A stretch of 64,000 nucleotides of DNA, taken from Flavobacterium supellecticarium (GTDB lineage: Bacteria > Bacteroidota > Bacteroidia > Flavobacteriales > Flavobacteriaceae). The position numbers and the translations under genes were made by a program. Where the stretch lies: contig NZ_SSNZ01000005.1 in the NCBI RefSeq assembly GCF_004801375.1, forward strand, positions 1 to 64,000. Reading direction: 5' to 3'. Under the pieces are notes generated by a model. That model was not told the DNA's origin, ran no database searches, and was given only the letters and a program-made list of their open reading frames with translations. This document shows, piece by piece, positions 54,522 to 64,000 of the stretch (its first letter is position 1; each line of letters opens with the position of its first letter).

Positions 54522-55949
54522 ATGACAGAAACAAATAGGCCGCAAGGCACTCTTTTAAAAATTTTCAATACCATCAAACAAGCCCTTAAAGGGGACGAAA
54601 ATTTCGATTATACCAGCGGCAGTATCAAAAAGGCAGTAATCCTATTGGCCATTCCCATGGTTTTGGAAATGCTGATGGAATCCGTTTTTGCTTTGGTCGA
54701 CCTATATTTTGTAGGTCATTTGGAACATAGTAGCTACGCCATTCAAACCGTAGGTTTAACCGAATCGGTGATCACGATTATCTATTCGCTTGCTATTGGA
54801 ATCAGTATGGCCGCAACCGCCGTAGTGGCGCGTCGTATCGGAGAAAAAGATCCGGTTGCCGCAGCCAAAGCCGGTATGCAGGCTATTATTATTGCGGTTT
54901 TGATCAATAGTATTATCAGTATTGGCGGGTTTATTTTCGCCAAAGATATTTTATTACTGATGGGTGCTTCTCAGGAAGCCGCCGATTATGGGGTGAATTT
55001 TACCCGCATTATGATGGGTGGTAGCTTATGTATTATGTTGCTTTTCCTGATCAACGGAATTTTCCGCGGTGCCGGAAACGCAGCTATCGCGATGAAAAGT
55101 CTATGGCTCGCCAATATCTGTAACATTATTTTATGCCCAATATTGATCAATGGCTTCGGACCGATTCCGGCTTTCGGGCTTACCGGTGCTGCAATTGCCA
55201 CGACTACCGGCAGAAGTATTGGCGTACTCTATCAATTGTATCATTTGTTTAACGGTCGGGGCATTTTAAAAATTATCCCTTCTTATTTTATTCCGGATTT
55301 CGAACAGATAAAAGCATTGATCAAAATCGCAGCTCCAGGTGTTTTACAGTTTGTAATCGCTTCGTGTAGCTGGATCTTTTTAGCGCAACTGGTGGCTACA
55401 ACCGGCGGTGATCATGGATCGGCCGGATACCAGACAGCTTTACGGATCATGATGTTTTTTATCCTTCCGGCCTGGGGATTAAGTAATGCCGCTTCTACCC
55501 TGGTAGGGCAAAATCTTGGTGCCAAACAGGTGGAACGCGCCGAAAAATCGGTGTTGACAACCGCTAAATATAACGTAGCATTTATGGCTGTAATTACGGT
55601 TGTTACCTTTCTGTTTGCCCAGTATATTATCGGTTTTTTCACAGACGATATACTGATACAAAATATCGCAGTTGAAGCGCTACACATTATGTGTTTAGGC
55701 TATGTTTTTTATGGTATCGGAATGGTGTTGATCAACACCTTTAACGGAGCAGGTGATACCTGGACACCAACCTGGGTGAACTTTTTCGGGTTTTGGCTGT
55801 TTCAGATTCCATTGGCGTATCTGTTGGCCAAATATTATCAAATGGGGCCAACCGGGGTATTCCTTTCCGTTCCGATTGCCGAAACAGCAATTACAATCGC
55901 CAGTATCTTCCTATACCGGAGAGGCCGATGGAAACGTGTTGAAGTATAA
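54522..55949 (+). CDS. MATE family multidrug efflux transporter
   Basis: 475 residues with about 12 membrane segments in two halves. Family landmarks are LAIPMVLEMLMESVFALVDLYFVG, GISMAATAVVARRIGEKDP and ALRIMMFFILPAWGLSNAASTLVGQNLGAKQ. It exports drugs or metabolites against a Na+ or H+ gradient. Its long leader suggests control by a ligand or by translation. Confidence 0.93.
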   Translation: MTETNRPQGTLLKIFNTIKQALKGDENFDYTSGSIKKAVILLAIPMVLEMLMESVFALVDLYFVGHLEHSSYAIQTVGLTESVITIIYSLAIGISMAATAVVARRIGEKDPVAAAKAGMQAIIIAVLINSIISIGGFIFAKDILLLMGASQEAADYGVNFTRIMMGGSLCIMLLFLINGIFRGAGNAAIAMKSLWLANICNIILCPILINGFGPIPAFGLTGAAIATTTGRSIGVLYQLYHLFNGRGILKIIPSYFIPDFEQIKALIKIAAPGVLQFVIASCSWIFLAQLVATTGGDHGSAGYQTALRIMMFFILPAWGLSNAASTLVGQNLGAKQVERAEKSVLTTAKYNVAFMAVITVVTFLFAQYIIGFFTDDILIQNIAVEALHIMCLGYVFYGIGMVLINTFNGAGDTWTPTWVNFFGFWLFQIPLAYLLAKYYQMGPTGVFLSVPIAETAITIASIFLYRRGRWKRVEV

Positions 55950-55980
55950 AAAAACCTGCCAGATCGATCTGGCAGGTTTC
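55947..55980 (-). terminator. Terminator of dusB
   Basis: A perfect palindrome AAACCTGCCAGAT / ATCTGGCAGGTTT (55952-55979). On the minus strand it is followed by a T-run; it is the first of two hairpins between converging genes. Confidence 0.8.
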
Positions 55981-55986
55981 CTATAT

Positions 55987-56016
55987 AAAAGAGCTGTTCG
56001 AACAGCTCTTTTTTTA
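55987..56016 (+). terminator. Terminator of the MATE gene
   Basis: The stem AAAAGAGCTGTT / AACAGCTCTTTT has a 2-base loop and more T. It lies beside the opposing hairpin of dusB. Confidence 0.88.
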
Positions 56017-57009
56017 TGTCATCTGATAATCAGCATACGCTTCTTCAATTTCTTCAAATACTTTAAACAATATCGCTCCATCATCCTGGGTAACCAATTT
56101 CTGACGGTATTCTTTAAATCCGTGGATGCCTTTAAAATAGTTGGTATAATGACGGCGCATTTCTACAATTCCAACGCGCTCTCCTTTCCATTCCATCGAC
56201 CAGGTAAGGTGGTTTCGTGCCGCTTCCACTCTGTCTTTGATCGTAGGCGCTGCTAGTAATTCACCGGTTTCAAAATAATGTTTGATCTCGTTAAAAATCC
56301 ACGGGTAACCAATCGCCGCACGTCCGATCATAATGCCATCCAAACCAAATCGGTTTTTGTATTCCAATGCTTTTTGTGGACTGTCGATGTCTCCGTTACC
56401 AAAAATCGGCATCGTGATTCTCGGATTGTTTTTTACCCGTTCGATATGCGTCCAGTCGGAATGTCCTTTATACATCTGTGCCCGGGTGCGCGCATGGATT
56501 GTAAGTGCCTGAACACCTACGTCCTGTAATCGTTCGGCTACCTCATCGATATTAATCGAATCGTCATCCCATCCCAAACGGGTTTTTACCGTTACCGGCA
56601 AGTGCGTACTTTTAACTACGGCTTTGGTTAAACGAACCATCAGATCAATATCTTTTAAAACGCCCGCTCCGGCGCCTTTACAAACGACCTTTTTTACCGG
56701 GCATCCGAAATTGATATCCACCAGATCCGGCTCTACGGTTTCCACGATCTTAGCCGATAATGCCATCGCCTCCTCATCACCTCCGAAAATCTGAATCCCT
56801 ACCGGTCGTTCGTAATCGAAAATGTCCAGCTTTTTACGACTCTTCATCGCATCACGGATCAATCCTTCCGAAGAAATAAATTCGGAATACATCAAATCCG
56901 CGCCATGCAATTTGCACAACCTGCGGAATGGCGGATCACTCACATCTTCCATAGGTGCGAGTAATAGCGGATAATCCGGTAATTCTATATTGCCAATCTT
57001 GACCATCAT
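56014..57009 (-). CDS. dusB: tRNA-dihydrouridine synthase B
   Basis: 331 residues. PLLLAPMEDVSDPPFRRLCKLHGADL, the active-site Cys region DINFGCPVKKVVCKGAGAGVL, LTIHARTRAQMYKG and IFGNGDID match DusB. It uses FMN to reduce U to D in tRNA D-loops. Two ATG codons sit side by side at 57009 and 57006. It is convergent with the MATE gene. Confidence 0.94.
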   Translation of the reverse strand: MMVKIGNIELPDYPLLLAPMEDVSDPPFRRLCKLHGADLMYSEFISSEGLIRDAMKSRKKLDIFDYERPVGIQIFGGDEEAMALSAKIVETVEPDLVDINFGCPVKKVVCKGAGAGVLKDIDLMVRLTKAVVKSTHLPVTVKTRLGWDDDSINIDEVAERLQDVGVQALTIHARTRAQMYKGHSDWTHIERVKNNPRITMPIFGNGDIDSPQKALEYKNRFGLDGIMIGRAAIGYPWIFNEIKHYFETGELLAAPTIKDRVEAARNHLTWSMEWKGERVGIVEMRRHYTNYFKGIHGFKEYRQKLVTQDDGAILFKVFEEIEEAYADYQMT

Positions 57010-57162
57010 CTACATTTTGCCGCAAAATTACAAATTTTAATCAATTCTTTTTCTTAACGTTACTGTAAAGCTTTTGAGTAGCCCTTCAACCGATGCCTTA
57101 CTTGTCTTTTCTAAAAATTATCGAATCGACAGAAAAAAGACAGTGATTTCAATACTATCCGC

Positions 57163-57192
57163 TTGTAACTGACCAACTTTCAATTATATTTG
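57163..57192 (+). promoter_or_regulatory. Promoter of lepA
   Basis: TTG at 57163-57165 and TATATTTG at 57185-57192 with a 19-bp spacer, an exact match to the Bacteroidota consensus. The leader is ~140 nt long. Confidence 0.72.
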
Positions 57193-57247
57193 CGGATTAT
57201 TTCACTACCTTTATATAGAAAATCCCCATATACGGCTGATTATCTGT

Positions 57248-57285
57248 ACAAAGGCTTATAAAGTCCTTTTGTTTTTTAACAAAGG
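57248..57285 (+). promoter_or_regulatory. Alternative hairpins in the lepA leader
   Basis: ACAAAGG (57248-57254), CCTTTTGTT (57265-57273) and AACAAAGG (57278-57285) allow two mutually exclusive stems, the middle segment pairing with either neighbour. This is an attenuator-like layout; the role is unproven. Confidence 0.35.
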
Positions 57286-57335
57286 TATGGCCGATCTGCA
57301 TTCGGATTTGCCTTTAAAATTGATACAAAACGAAG

Positions 57336-59132
57336 ATGAAGCATATTAGAAATTTCTGCATTATTGCACATATCGATCACGGGAAAAGTACCCTTGCCGA
57401 TCGATTACTGGACGCTACCCAAACCGTGACCGCACGTGAGCAACAAGCTCAGTTGCTGGACAATATGGATTTGGAACGCGAACGTGGTATCACCATTAAA
57501 AGTCACGCGATTCAGATGGAGTACACCTATAAAGGAGAACAGTACATCCTGAACCTGATCGACACTCCGGGTCACGTGGATTTCTCCTATGAGGTATCCC
57601 GTTCGATCGCAGCCTGTGAAGGAGCACTTTTAATTGTGGATGCAGCACAGAGTATTCAGGCACAAACCATTTCCAATCTATACCTGGCATTGGAAAACGA
57701 CCTGGAAATTATCCCTGTTCTAAATAAAATTGATTTACCAAGTGCCAATCCGGAAGAAGTGAGCGATGATATCGTGGATCTGTTAGGCTGTAAACTGGAA
57801 GATATTATCCCGGCATCCGGAAAAACCGGTCTTGGTGTCGATAAAATTCTGGAAGCCATTATTGAGCGTATTCCGGCACCTAAAGGTGATAAAGAAGAAC
57901 CGCTTCAGGCTTTGATTTTTGACTCGGTTTACAACCCGTTCCGTGGAATTGAAGTTATTTTCCGTGTGATCAACGGTGAAATCCGAAAAGGTCAGAAAAT
58001 TAAGTTTATGGCTACCGGTAACGAATATTTTGCCGACGAAATCGGAACGCTAAAATTAAATCAGGTTCCAAAACAGGTGGTTTCCACCGGTGACGTAGGG
58101 TATCTGATTTCCGGTATCAAAGAAGCCCGCGAAGTAAAAGTGGGTGATACCATTACCGATGCCAAAACACCAACTCAAAATATGATTCAGGGATTCGAGG
58201 ATGTAAAACCAATGGTTTTCGCCGGTATTTACCCTGTTGACACCGAGGATTATGAAGAGCTTCGTAACTCCATGGAAAAACTACAGCTAAATGACGCTTC
58301 GCTGGTATTTAGCCCGGAAAGTTCGGCCGCTTTAGGTTTTGGTTTCCGTTGTGGCTTCCTGGGAATGCTTCATATGGAAATCATTCAGGAACGTCTGGAG
58401 CGTGAGTTCAACATGACTGTGATCACTACGGTACCTAACGTTTCGTATCTGGCCTATACCAAAAAAGAACCGGATACTCCGTTAATTGTAAACAACCCTT
58501 CCGATTTACCGGAGCCTTCCAAACTGGATCGTGTGGAAGAACCGTATATCAAAGCAACAATCATCACCAAATCAGATTTTGTCGGACAGGTAATGAGTCT
58601 TTGTATCGAAAAACGCGGTATCATCACCAACCAGACCTATCTAACACCAGAACGTGTGGAGTTAACTTTCGACATGCCATTGGCCGAAATCGTATTTGAT
58701 TTCTACGACCGATTAAAAACGGTTTCCAAAGGATATGCCTCTTTTGACTACTCACCTATTGGAATGCGTACGTCAAATCTGGTAAAAGTGGATGTACTCT
58801 TAAATGCAAACTCTGTAGATGCTTTATCGGCTTTGATTCATGCCGACAACGCCTATAACATCGGTAAAAAAATGTGTGAAAAGCTAAAAGAGCTGATCCC
58901 GCGTCAACAATTTGACATTCCGATTCAGGCCGCTATCGGTGCCAAGATCATCGCCCGTGAAACAATTAAAGCATTGCGTAAAGACGTAACTGCAAAATGT
59001 TACGGAGGGGATATCTCCCGTAAACGTAAATTACTCGAAAAACAGAAAAAAGGTAAAAAACGTATGCGTCAGGTAGGTAATGTTGAAATCCCGCAGGAAG
59101 CATTTATGGCCGTATTAAAATTAAACGATTAG
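57336..59132 (+). CDS. lepA: Elongation factor 4 (LepA)
   Basis: 598 residues, standard length. G-motifs are [16 protein letters not shown] (G1), RERGITIKS (G2), [10 protein letters not shown] (G3) and NKIDLP (G4). The LepA-specific C-terminal domain has [26 protein letters not shown] as its signature (here [19 protein letters not shown]). It back-translocates or remodels stalled ribosomes. It is monocistronic. Confidence 0.97.
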   Translation: MKHIRNFCIIAHIDHGKSTLADRLLDATQTVTAREQQAQLLDNMDLERERGITIKSHAIQMEYTYKGEQYILNLIDTPGHVDFSYEVSRSIAACEGALLIVDAAQSIQAQTISNLYLALENDLEIIPVLNKIDLPSANPEEVSDDIVDLLGCKLEDIIPASGKTGLGVDKILEAIIERIPAPKGDKEEPLQALIFDSVYNPFRGIEVIFRVINGEIRKGQKIKFMATGNEYFADEIGTLKLNQVPKQVVSTGDVGYLISGIKEAREVKVGDTITDAKTPTQNMIQGFEDVKPMVFAGIYPVDTEDYEELRNSMEKLQLNDASLVFSPESSAALGFGFRCGFLGMLHMEIIQERLEREFNMTVITTVPNVSYLAYTKKEPDTPLIVNNPSDLPEPSKLDRVEEPYIKATIITKSDFVGQVMSLCIEKRGIITNQTYLTPERVELTFDMPLAEIVFDFYDRLKTVSKGYASFDYSPIGMRTSNLVKVDVLLNANSVDALSALIHADNAYNIGKKMCEKLKELIPRQQFDIPIQAAIGAKIIARETIKALRKDVTAKCYGGDISRKRKLLEKQKKGKKRMRQVGNVEIPQEAFMAVLKLND

Positions 59133-59140
59133 TATCAGAT

Positions 59141-59174
59141 AAAAGACCGGATTGTACAATCCGGTCTTTTTTTA
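59141..59174 (+). terminator. Terminator after lepA
   Basis: A 14-bp stem AAAAGACCGGATTG / CAATCCGGTCTTTT with a 2-base loop and a T-run. Confidence 0.93.
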
Positions 59175-59327
59175 TCGATTCCTCACCGCCTCCCAAAGTT
59201 TGAATTTAAAAATAACTTATTTTTTTAACAATTTAACTATATTTTCAAAACAATAAATAAATCTAACCCCTTATTTAATATAATAAAAAGCTCTTTTTAG
59301 TAACTTTACAAGATTAATGCCCCCATC

Positions 59328-62300
59328 ATGAAAAGAGTTGTCTTATTGTTGCTGTTTTTTTCCAGCCTTACTTTTTATGCGCAGGGAATTGCTATTGACA
59401 CTACATCGCAAACCGTTCCGCAATTAGTGAGCAACATTCTTTTGCAAAATTCCTGCTTTAACGAAACGAATTTCCAGTTTTCGTCTCATCGCGGTATCGG
59501 ACAGTTTACCAATACCAATCCCAATTTCCCGATTCAGGAAGGCATTGTGATACGAAATGGTATCGCCAAATATACCGAAGGGCAATATACCGGGTTAAAT
59601 GAAAGTTCTTTTCTTACCAACGCCGGCGATCCCGATCTACAAAATATCAGTAATGCCAGTGGACAAACACTTCCGATTCGGGATGTCGCTTATATACAGT
59701 TTGATTTTACACCTTTATCCAGTAGTTTTAGTTTTGATTTTCTATTTGCTTCCAACGAATATGGAGAATACCAATGTGGTTTCAACGATATCTTTGCTTT
59801 TCTGTTAACCGATCTTACCACCGGTGTTACCACAAACCTGGCGGTGATTCCCAATACCAATATTCCGATTTCCATAAAAACGATTCGAGACAACCAATAC
59901 AATTCAGGCTGTACCTCTTCTAATCCGGGTTTATTTGGCCGTTATAATGTGAACAATCCGAGCACTTCGGCAATCAATATGCGCGGACAAACCACTTTAT
60001 TAACTGCTTCGTCAACGGTTACACCTAACAATCCCTACCGGATCAAGCTAGCCATTGGCGATTATAACGACTCCAATTTTGACTCGGCTGTTTTTATCGC
60101 CGGAAAGAGTTTTACAACCCATACTAACTTAGGTTCCGATACTACTATTTGTCAGGGTGAAACCATCGTATTACAATCCGGGTTAGGACCACAATTCAAT
60201 CATGTATGGACTTTTAACCATAATATTATTCCAGGTGCCACATCATCGTCCCTAAGTGTTACGCAAGCCGGACTTTATAGTGTGATCGCCACTACTACAA
60301 ACGGCACCTGCCAAATGACCGACGAAATCGAAATTACCGATCTGACGATCGGCACACCACAGGATATACGGGTTTGTAATAACGGATCGACCAATTATCC
60401 TTTCAATCTAACTCAAAATAATGCCACAGTCTTAGGCTTGAATCCTGCCGATTTCGATGTTTTATATTATGCCTCTTTGGCCGATGCCAATGCCAACAAT
60501 CCGATTCCGGCTTCCGACATTAATAGCTATTTAAGTACCGGTGGACAAACCATCTATATTAAGGTACGCAAACATAACGGAAACCTTATTTGCGACAATC
60601 TGACATCGTTCGACCTGATCGTTAACAACACCATTACTCCCGGACAGGCTTTAAACATGACAAAGTGCAGCAATCGCAATGGTCAGCTAAGCTTTGACCT
60701 GACCGTGGAAACACCAATAGTCCTAAACGGGCAAAGCCTTAGTGATTTTAGTATCCAATACTTTACTTCACAGAATAACGCCGACAACAACACCAACAGT
60801 ATTGCCGATCCGACGGCTTTTATCGTAAATGCATCACAATCACCGGTTACCATATGGGTGCGAATGACCGATGTTAATAATCTAAATTGTTATGCGCTTA
60901 CCAGTTTTACCATCACAATATTACCACTTCCATTGGTGGATGTCCATCCGGATGTTATCGAATGTAGCAGCTATGTATTACCGCCTATTACCAATGGAAA
61001 TTATTTTTCGGGTTCCAGCGGATCGGGAACGCCTCTTTTCCCAGGCGATACCATTACCCAACAAGGCACCTATTATATATACAACACCGCACCCGGACCT
61101 TTGGGATGCGCCGATCAGACTACTTTTGTCGTAACACTAATTGATCAGCTAAGTTTTCCGGAAATTGGTTGCGAACAATATATCATCCGTAATGCTCCGG
61201 CAGGTAATTTTTATACCGGACCGGGCGGAACCGGAACGCTTTTACCTGTTGGAACAGTATTGACAACCGATCAGACGATTTATTTTTATGCGGTGGTCAA
61301 CGGAAATGTTTGTCAGGAAAAAGTATATCATATCCGGATTTTACCCCTACCGGTTATCGATAAACCTGCCGATGTGATCACTTGTAATTCCTATATTTTA
61401 CCTTCATTAGCACACGGCAATTACTATTCGCAACCTGGTGGTAGTGGCCCTCAAATACAACCCGGCACAAATATTACCACGTCTCAGGATATCTATGTTT
61501 ATGCTTTTGACGGAGAATGTTCGAACGAGCATGTTTTCCGGGTGACTATCATCGATGGTCCGTCTTTTCAACCGGTAACTGCTTGTGGTGAATATACGCT
61601 ACCAGCGATTGAAGTCGGTAATTATTATACCCAACCCTTAGGTGGTGGCACCCCAATTCCAGCCGGAACAGTAATCCATACATCGCAAACCGTTTATTAT
61701 TATGCCCCAACAACATCCTCTCCCAATTGTACGGATTTTTTAAACTATCAAATCACCATACTTCCAAAACCTTTAGTCGACACACCTGCCGACCGAACGG
61801 AATGCGGTCAATATATTTTACCTCCATTAACGAATGGAAACTATTATACCGGAACCGGTGGAACCGGAACACAAATGAGTGCAGGGCAAATTTTGATCAA
61901 CACACGAACAATCTATGTTTATGCTGTCGCTGCCAACGGTTGTACCAACGAACATACATTTACCGTAACGATCCGGCCCCTTCCTCCAATCGATAGTTTT
62001 ACCGATATATATACCTGCACCTCTTTTACATTACCTCCGTTAAACAACGGACACTATTTTACAGGACCAGGCGGAACCGGAACCCAGTTAAGTCCGGGTA
62101 CGGAAATTTCGACCACGCAAACGCTGTATATCTATAACAACTGGAGCGATTTTCCGCAATGTAGTAATCAAACGGTATTTACGGTAAACGCAATAGGTGT
62201 TGAAGTAAGTACGTTTGACGATGTTAAAGCCTGCGACAGTTATACGCTTCCTAATCTTACCATAGGAAATTATTACACACAACCCAATGGTCAGGGTGCT

Positions 62301-63380
62301 GTTATTCCGGCTGGAACCGTTTTAACCACCAGTCAGACAATATATGTATATGCCATTTCCGGGAACCGTATCAATTGTACGGACGAAGATGATTTTCTCG
62401 TTACCATTTCCACCACACCGACCCTTCCGAATTTCAACAACGTGGAACGCTGCGGTAGTTATACCTTACCGCCTCTGGCCTCGGGCAGCTATTTTAGCGG
62501 TAGTGGCGGAACGGGCACGGCCTACCAACCGGGCGACAGTATTAGCAATTCGCAAACCGTATATGTATATCTTGCTGCGTCGGATAATGCAGCTTGCTTT
62601 AGTGAAAAACAATTTCTGGTCACCATATACCCTTTATTAGATCTCAATATAGCCAACGGTAGTATTTGCGTAGACCCGATTACGCAGAATCCACTGACGA
62701 CCCATACTTTCACAACCGGATTAAGCCCAGCCTTATTTACCGTAGAATGGTATCAAAACAACCAACTGATTCATACCGGACCCAACTATACCGCTACTCA
62801 GGTTGGGCAGTATACGATCAACACCATAAAACTCACTCCGGAGTCGGGTAACGATTGTAATTATAATCCAACGACTGTCACCATTGAACCATCCAGTATA
62901 GCTGTGGCTACACTTTCCGTTGGAGAACCTTTTTCTGATGACAGTTCGATTACCGTTAACATAACCGGCGGATATGGTCACTACGAATATCAACTGGACG
63001 ATGGCAATCCGCAATCTTCCAATTATTTCACTAATGTTTCCGGTGGCGAGCACTGGGTAACCATTACCGATACCAAAAACAATTGCGGCAATATCCGACT
63101 AAGAGCTTTTATTCTGAAATACCCGAATTTTTTCACACCCAATGGTGATGGCTATAACGACACCTGGAATATCCGCGACCTGCGAAATCAGAAAGATGCA
63201 CGGATATATATTTTCGACCGCTATGGTAAATTTCTGAAACAACTTCGACCGGATGGACCGGGTTGGGACGGAACCTATAATGGCTATCCGCTTCCGTCGA
63301 CCGATTATTGGTTTAAGGTAATCTTTAAAGATAACGGAGAAGAAAAAGAATTTAAGTCCCATTTTTCGATGAAACGGTAG
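59328..63380 (+). CDS. Choice-of-anchor L protein with Cys-containing repeats and T9SS type B tail
   Basis: 1350 residues: signal peptide (ending LTFYAQ), a choice-of-anchor L domain (~25-265; SFDFLFASNEYGEYQCGFNDIF), an Ig-like domain, two ~100-residue domains, then eight ~70-residue repeats (60930-62635). Each repeat follows C-x-(S/E)Y-x-LP, GNYYTGPGGTGT, a TSQTIYVYA strand, and a second Cys near the end, so internal disulfides are plausible. The tail (YPNFFTPNGDGYNDTWNI ... HFSMKR) is the CHU_C/type B sorting domain. It is probably a cell-surface adhesin. Confidence 0.9.
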   Translation: MKRVVLLLLFFSSLTFYAQGIAIDTTSQTVPQLVSNILLQNSCFNETNFQFSSHRGIGQFTNTNPNFPIQEGIVIRNGIAKYTEGQYTGLNESSFLTNAGDPDLQNISNASGQTLPIRDVAYIQFDFTPLSSSFSFDFLFASNEYGEYQCGFNDIFAFLLTDLTTGVTTNLAVIPNTNIPISIKTIRDNQYNSGCTSSNPGLFGRYNVNNPSTSAINMRGQTTLLTASSTVTPNNPYRIKLAIGDYNDSNFDSAVFIAGKSFTTHTNLGSDTTICQGETIVLQSGLGPQFNHVWTFNHNIIPGATSSSLSVTQAGLYSVIATTTNGTCQMTDEIEITDLTIGTPQDIRVCNNGSTNYPFNLTQNNATVLGLNPADFDVLYYASLADANANNPIPASDINSYLSTGGQTIYIKVRKHNGNLICDNLTSFDLIVNNTITPGQALNMTKCSNRNGQLSFDLTVETPIVLNGQSLSDFSIQYFTSQNNADNNTNSIADPTAFIVNASQSPVTIWVRMTDVNNLNCYALTSFTITILPLPLVDVHPDVIECSSYVLPPITNGNYFSGSSGSGTPLFPGDTITQQGTYYIYNTAPGPLGCADQTTFVVTLIDQLSFPEIGCEQYIIRNAPAGNFYTGPGGTGTLLPVGTVLTTDQTIYFYAVVNGNVCQEKVYHIRILPLPVIDKPADVITCNSYILPSLAHGNYYSQPGGSGPQIQPGTNITTSQDIYVYAFDGECSNEHVFRVTIIDGPSFQPVTACGEYTLPAIEVGNYYTQPLGGGTPIPAGTVIHTSQTVYYYAPTTSSPNCTDFLNYQITILPKPLVDTPADRTECGQYILPPLTNGNYYTGTGGTGTQMSAGQILINTRTIYVYAVAANGCTNEHTFTVTIRPLPPIDSFTDIYTCTSFTLPPLNNGHYFTGPGGTGTQLSPGTEISTTQTLYIYNNWSDFPQCSNQTVFTVNAIGVEVSTFDDVKACDSYTLPNLTIGNYYTQPNGQGAVIPAGTVLTTSQTIYVYAISGNRINCTDEDDFLVTISTTPTLPNFNNVERCGSYTLPPLASGSYFSGSGGTGTAYQPGDSISNSQTVYVYLAASDNAACFSEKQFLVTIYPLLDLNIANGSICVDPITQNPLTTHTFTTGLSPALFTVEWYQNNQLIHTGPNYTATQVGQYTINTIKLTPESGNDCNYNPTTVTIEPSSIAVATLSVGEPFSDDSSITVNITGGYGHYEYQLDDGNPQSSNYFTNVSGGEHWVTITDTKNNCGNIRLRAFILKYPNFFTPNGDGYNDTWNIRDLRNQKDARIYIFDRYGKFLKQLRPDGPGWDGTYNGYPLPSTDYWFKVIFKDNGEEKEFKSHFSMKR
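60930..62635 (+). repeat. Eight-fold protein repeat region of the surface protein
   Basis: The unit is ~210 bp (~70 codons), with diverged DNA but a conserved peptide pattern (Cys, LPPL, GNYYTG, GTGT, TIYVYA, Cys). Copies vary in sequence, so they are old duplications. Confidence 0.8.
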
Positions 63381-63470
63381 GTCTTTCATTTTTAAAGCCC
63401 GCCTATTTAAGCATATGCGTTTTTTTTATTTAAAAAACCTTCGCAACTTTGTACCTAATACTTTATTTCG

Positions 63471-64000
63471 ATGATAGAAGACAAAACACCTCAAAGAACC
63501 AGTTTGTCGCAACTGGGCGAATTTGGATTAATAAGTCATCTGACCCAAAATTTCAAAATCAATCAGCCATCCACATTAACAGGGATTGGCGACGATGCGG
63601 CCGTACTGGATTTTAAGGATAAAAAAGTGGTGATTTCAACCGATTTACTGGTAGAAGGTGTTCATTTTGACCTGGCCTATATGCCTTTAAAACATTTAGG
63701 TTATAAAGCCGTTGTGGTAAATCTTTCCGACATCTGTGCGATGAATGCCAAACCGACACAAATTACAGTGTCGATTGCCGTTTCGAACCGTTTTCCTTTG
63801 GAAGCACTGGAAGAATTGTATGACGGAATTGCACTGGCTTCCAAAATATATGATGTAGATGTGATTGGTGGTGATACCACTTCGTCTCAAAAAGGATTGA
63901 TTATAAGCATCACCGCTATTGGCGAGGCTAAGGAAGAAGAACTGGTTTACCGTAACGGTGCCAACGAAACCGATTTATTGGTAGTGACCGGTGATATCGG
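63471..64000 (+). CDS. thiL: Thiamine-phosphate kinase (3' end beyond window)
   Basis: The ATG at 63471 and 176 codons are visible; the gene continues past the right edge. It has LSQLGEFGLISHL, TGIGDDAAVLDF with the metal-binding Asp pair, STDLLVEGVHFDL, NLSDICAMNAKPT and VIGGDTTSS, the motifs of the ThiL/PurM-like ATP-binding fold. It makes thiamine diphosphate from the monophosphate. Confidence 0.95.
   Translation, partial: MIEDKTPQRTSLSQLGEFGLISHLTQNFKINQPSTLTGIGDDAAVLDFKDKKVVISTDLLVEGVHFDLAYMPLKHLGYKAVVVNLSDICAMNAKPTQITVSIAVSNRFPLEALEELYDGIALASKIYDVDVIGGDTTSSQKGLIISITAIGEAKEEELVYRNGANETDLLVVTGDI

Noticed and set aside
60930..62635. Regularly spaced similar segments that might suggest a CRISPR or tandem DNA repeat array.
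   Set aside because: They keep a single open frame and vary in DNA sequence; they are protein modules, not CRISPR.

Overview
The window looks like a chromosome segment of a Flavobacteriaceae member, most likely Flavobacterium or a close relative (inference). The support is lineage-typical content: a type IX secretion substrate with a type A sorting tail and one with a type B (gliding-motility) tail, a fused MurF-alanine racemase, a TonB receptor with an N-terminal carboxypeptidase-like domain, DUF4625, choice-of-anchor L and GEVED domains, and promoters of the form TTG-N17..23-TAnnTTTG. No rRNA operon, CRISPR array or prophage was seen.

Layout. 1-5 kb: the 3' end of an RHS polymorphic-toxin gene, then stacked toxin-tail/immunity cassettes, some orphaned or decayed, with a relic insertion-sequence end. 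5-17.8 kb: housekeeping and stress genes: a UmuC/UmuD-type pair, a luciferase-like oxidoreductase, recJ, an OsmC protein, rsmI, tdk, a DUF6364-like/PIN toxin-antitoxin pair, murF-alr, mscL and asd. 17.9-21.6 kb: a probable metal-uptake locus in which a TonB receptor lies between two small His/Cys proteins and is followed by a His-rich DUF4625 lipoprotein. 21.7-38.9 kb: peptidases (prolyl oligopeptidase, S9 peptidase, bleomycin-hydrolase-like C1 peptidase, secreted reprolysin-like metalloprotease), a TIGR00266 protein, mtgA, a FAD amine oxidoreductase, DedA and a dicarboxylate symporter. 39-46.6 kb: a lipoprotein/beta-barrel pair, the fatty-acid synthesis cluster fabH-accB-accC, DUF177-rpmF, pdxA and ribE. 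46.7-52.2 kb: an accessory patch with the first 350 codons of an SpvB/RHS gene cut off by a full-length IS3-family element whose transposase is frameshifted, an orphan lipoprotein, a methyltransferase, palindromic repeats, and a tRNA gene with anticodon CAT. 52.2-64 kb: mce, rbfA, an FtsX/LolE-type permease, a MATE transporter behind a structured leader, dusB, lepA, a giant repeat-bearing adhesin-like protein, and the start of thiL.

How the parts fit. Most genes form short operons closed by clear hairpin terminators. The two accessory patches, at 1-5 kb and 46.7-52 kb, both carry RHS fragments, lipoprotein-like putative immunity genes and matching IS ends. They are probably linked by a history of RHS-tail exchange and IS-mediated deletion. 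The toxin/immunity array is the most unusual content; the metal-uptake locus and several structured leaders come next. All functions are assigned by reading translated sequence and recognising families; no database search was run.
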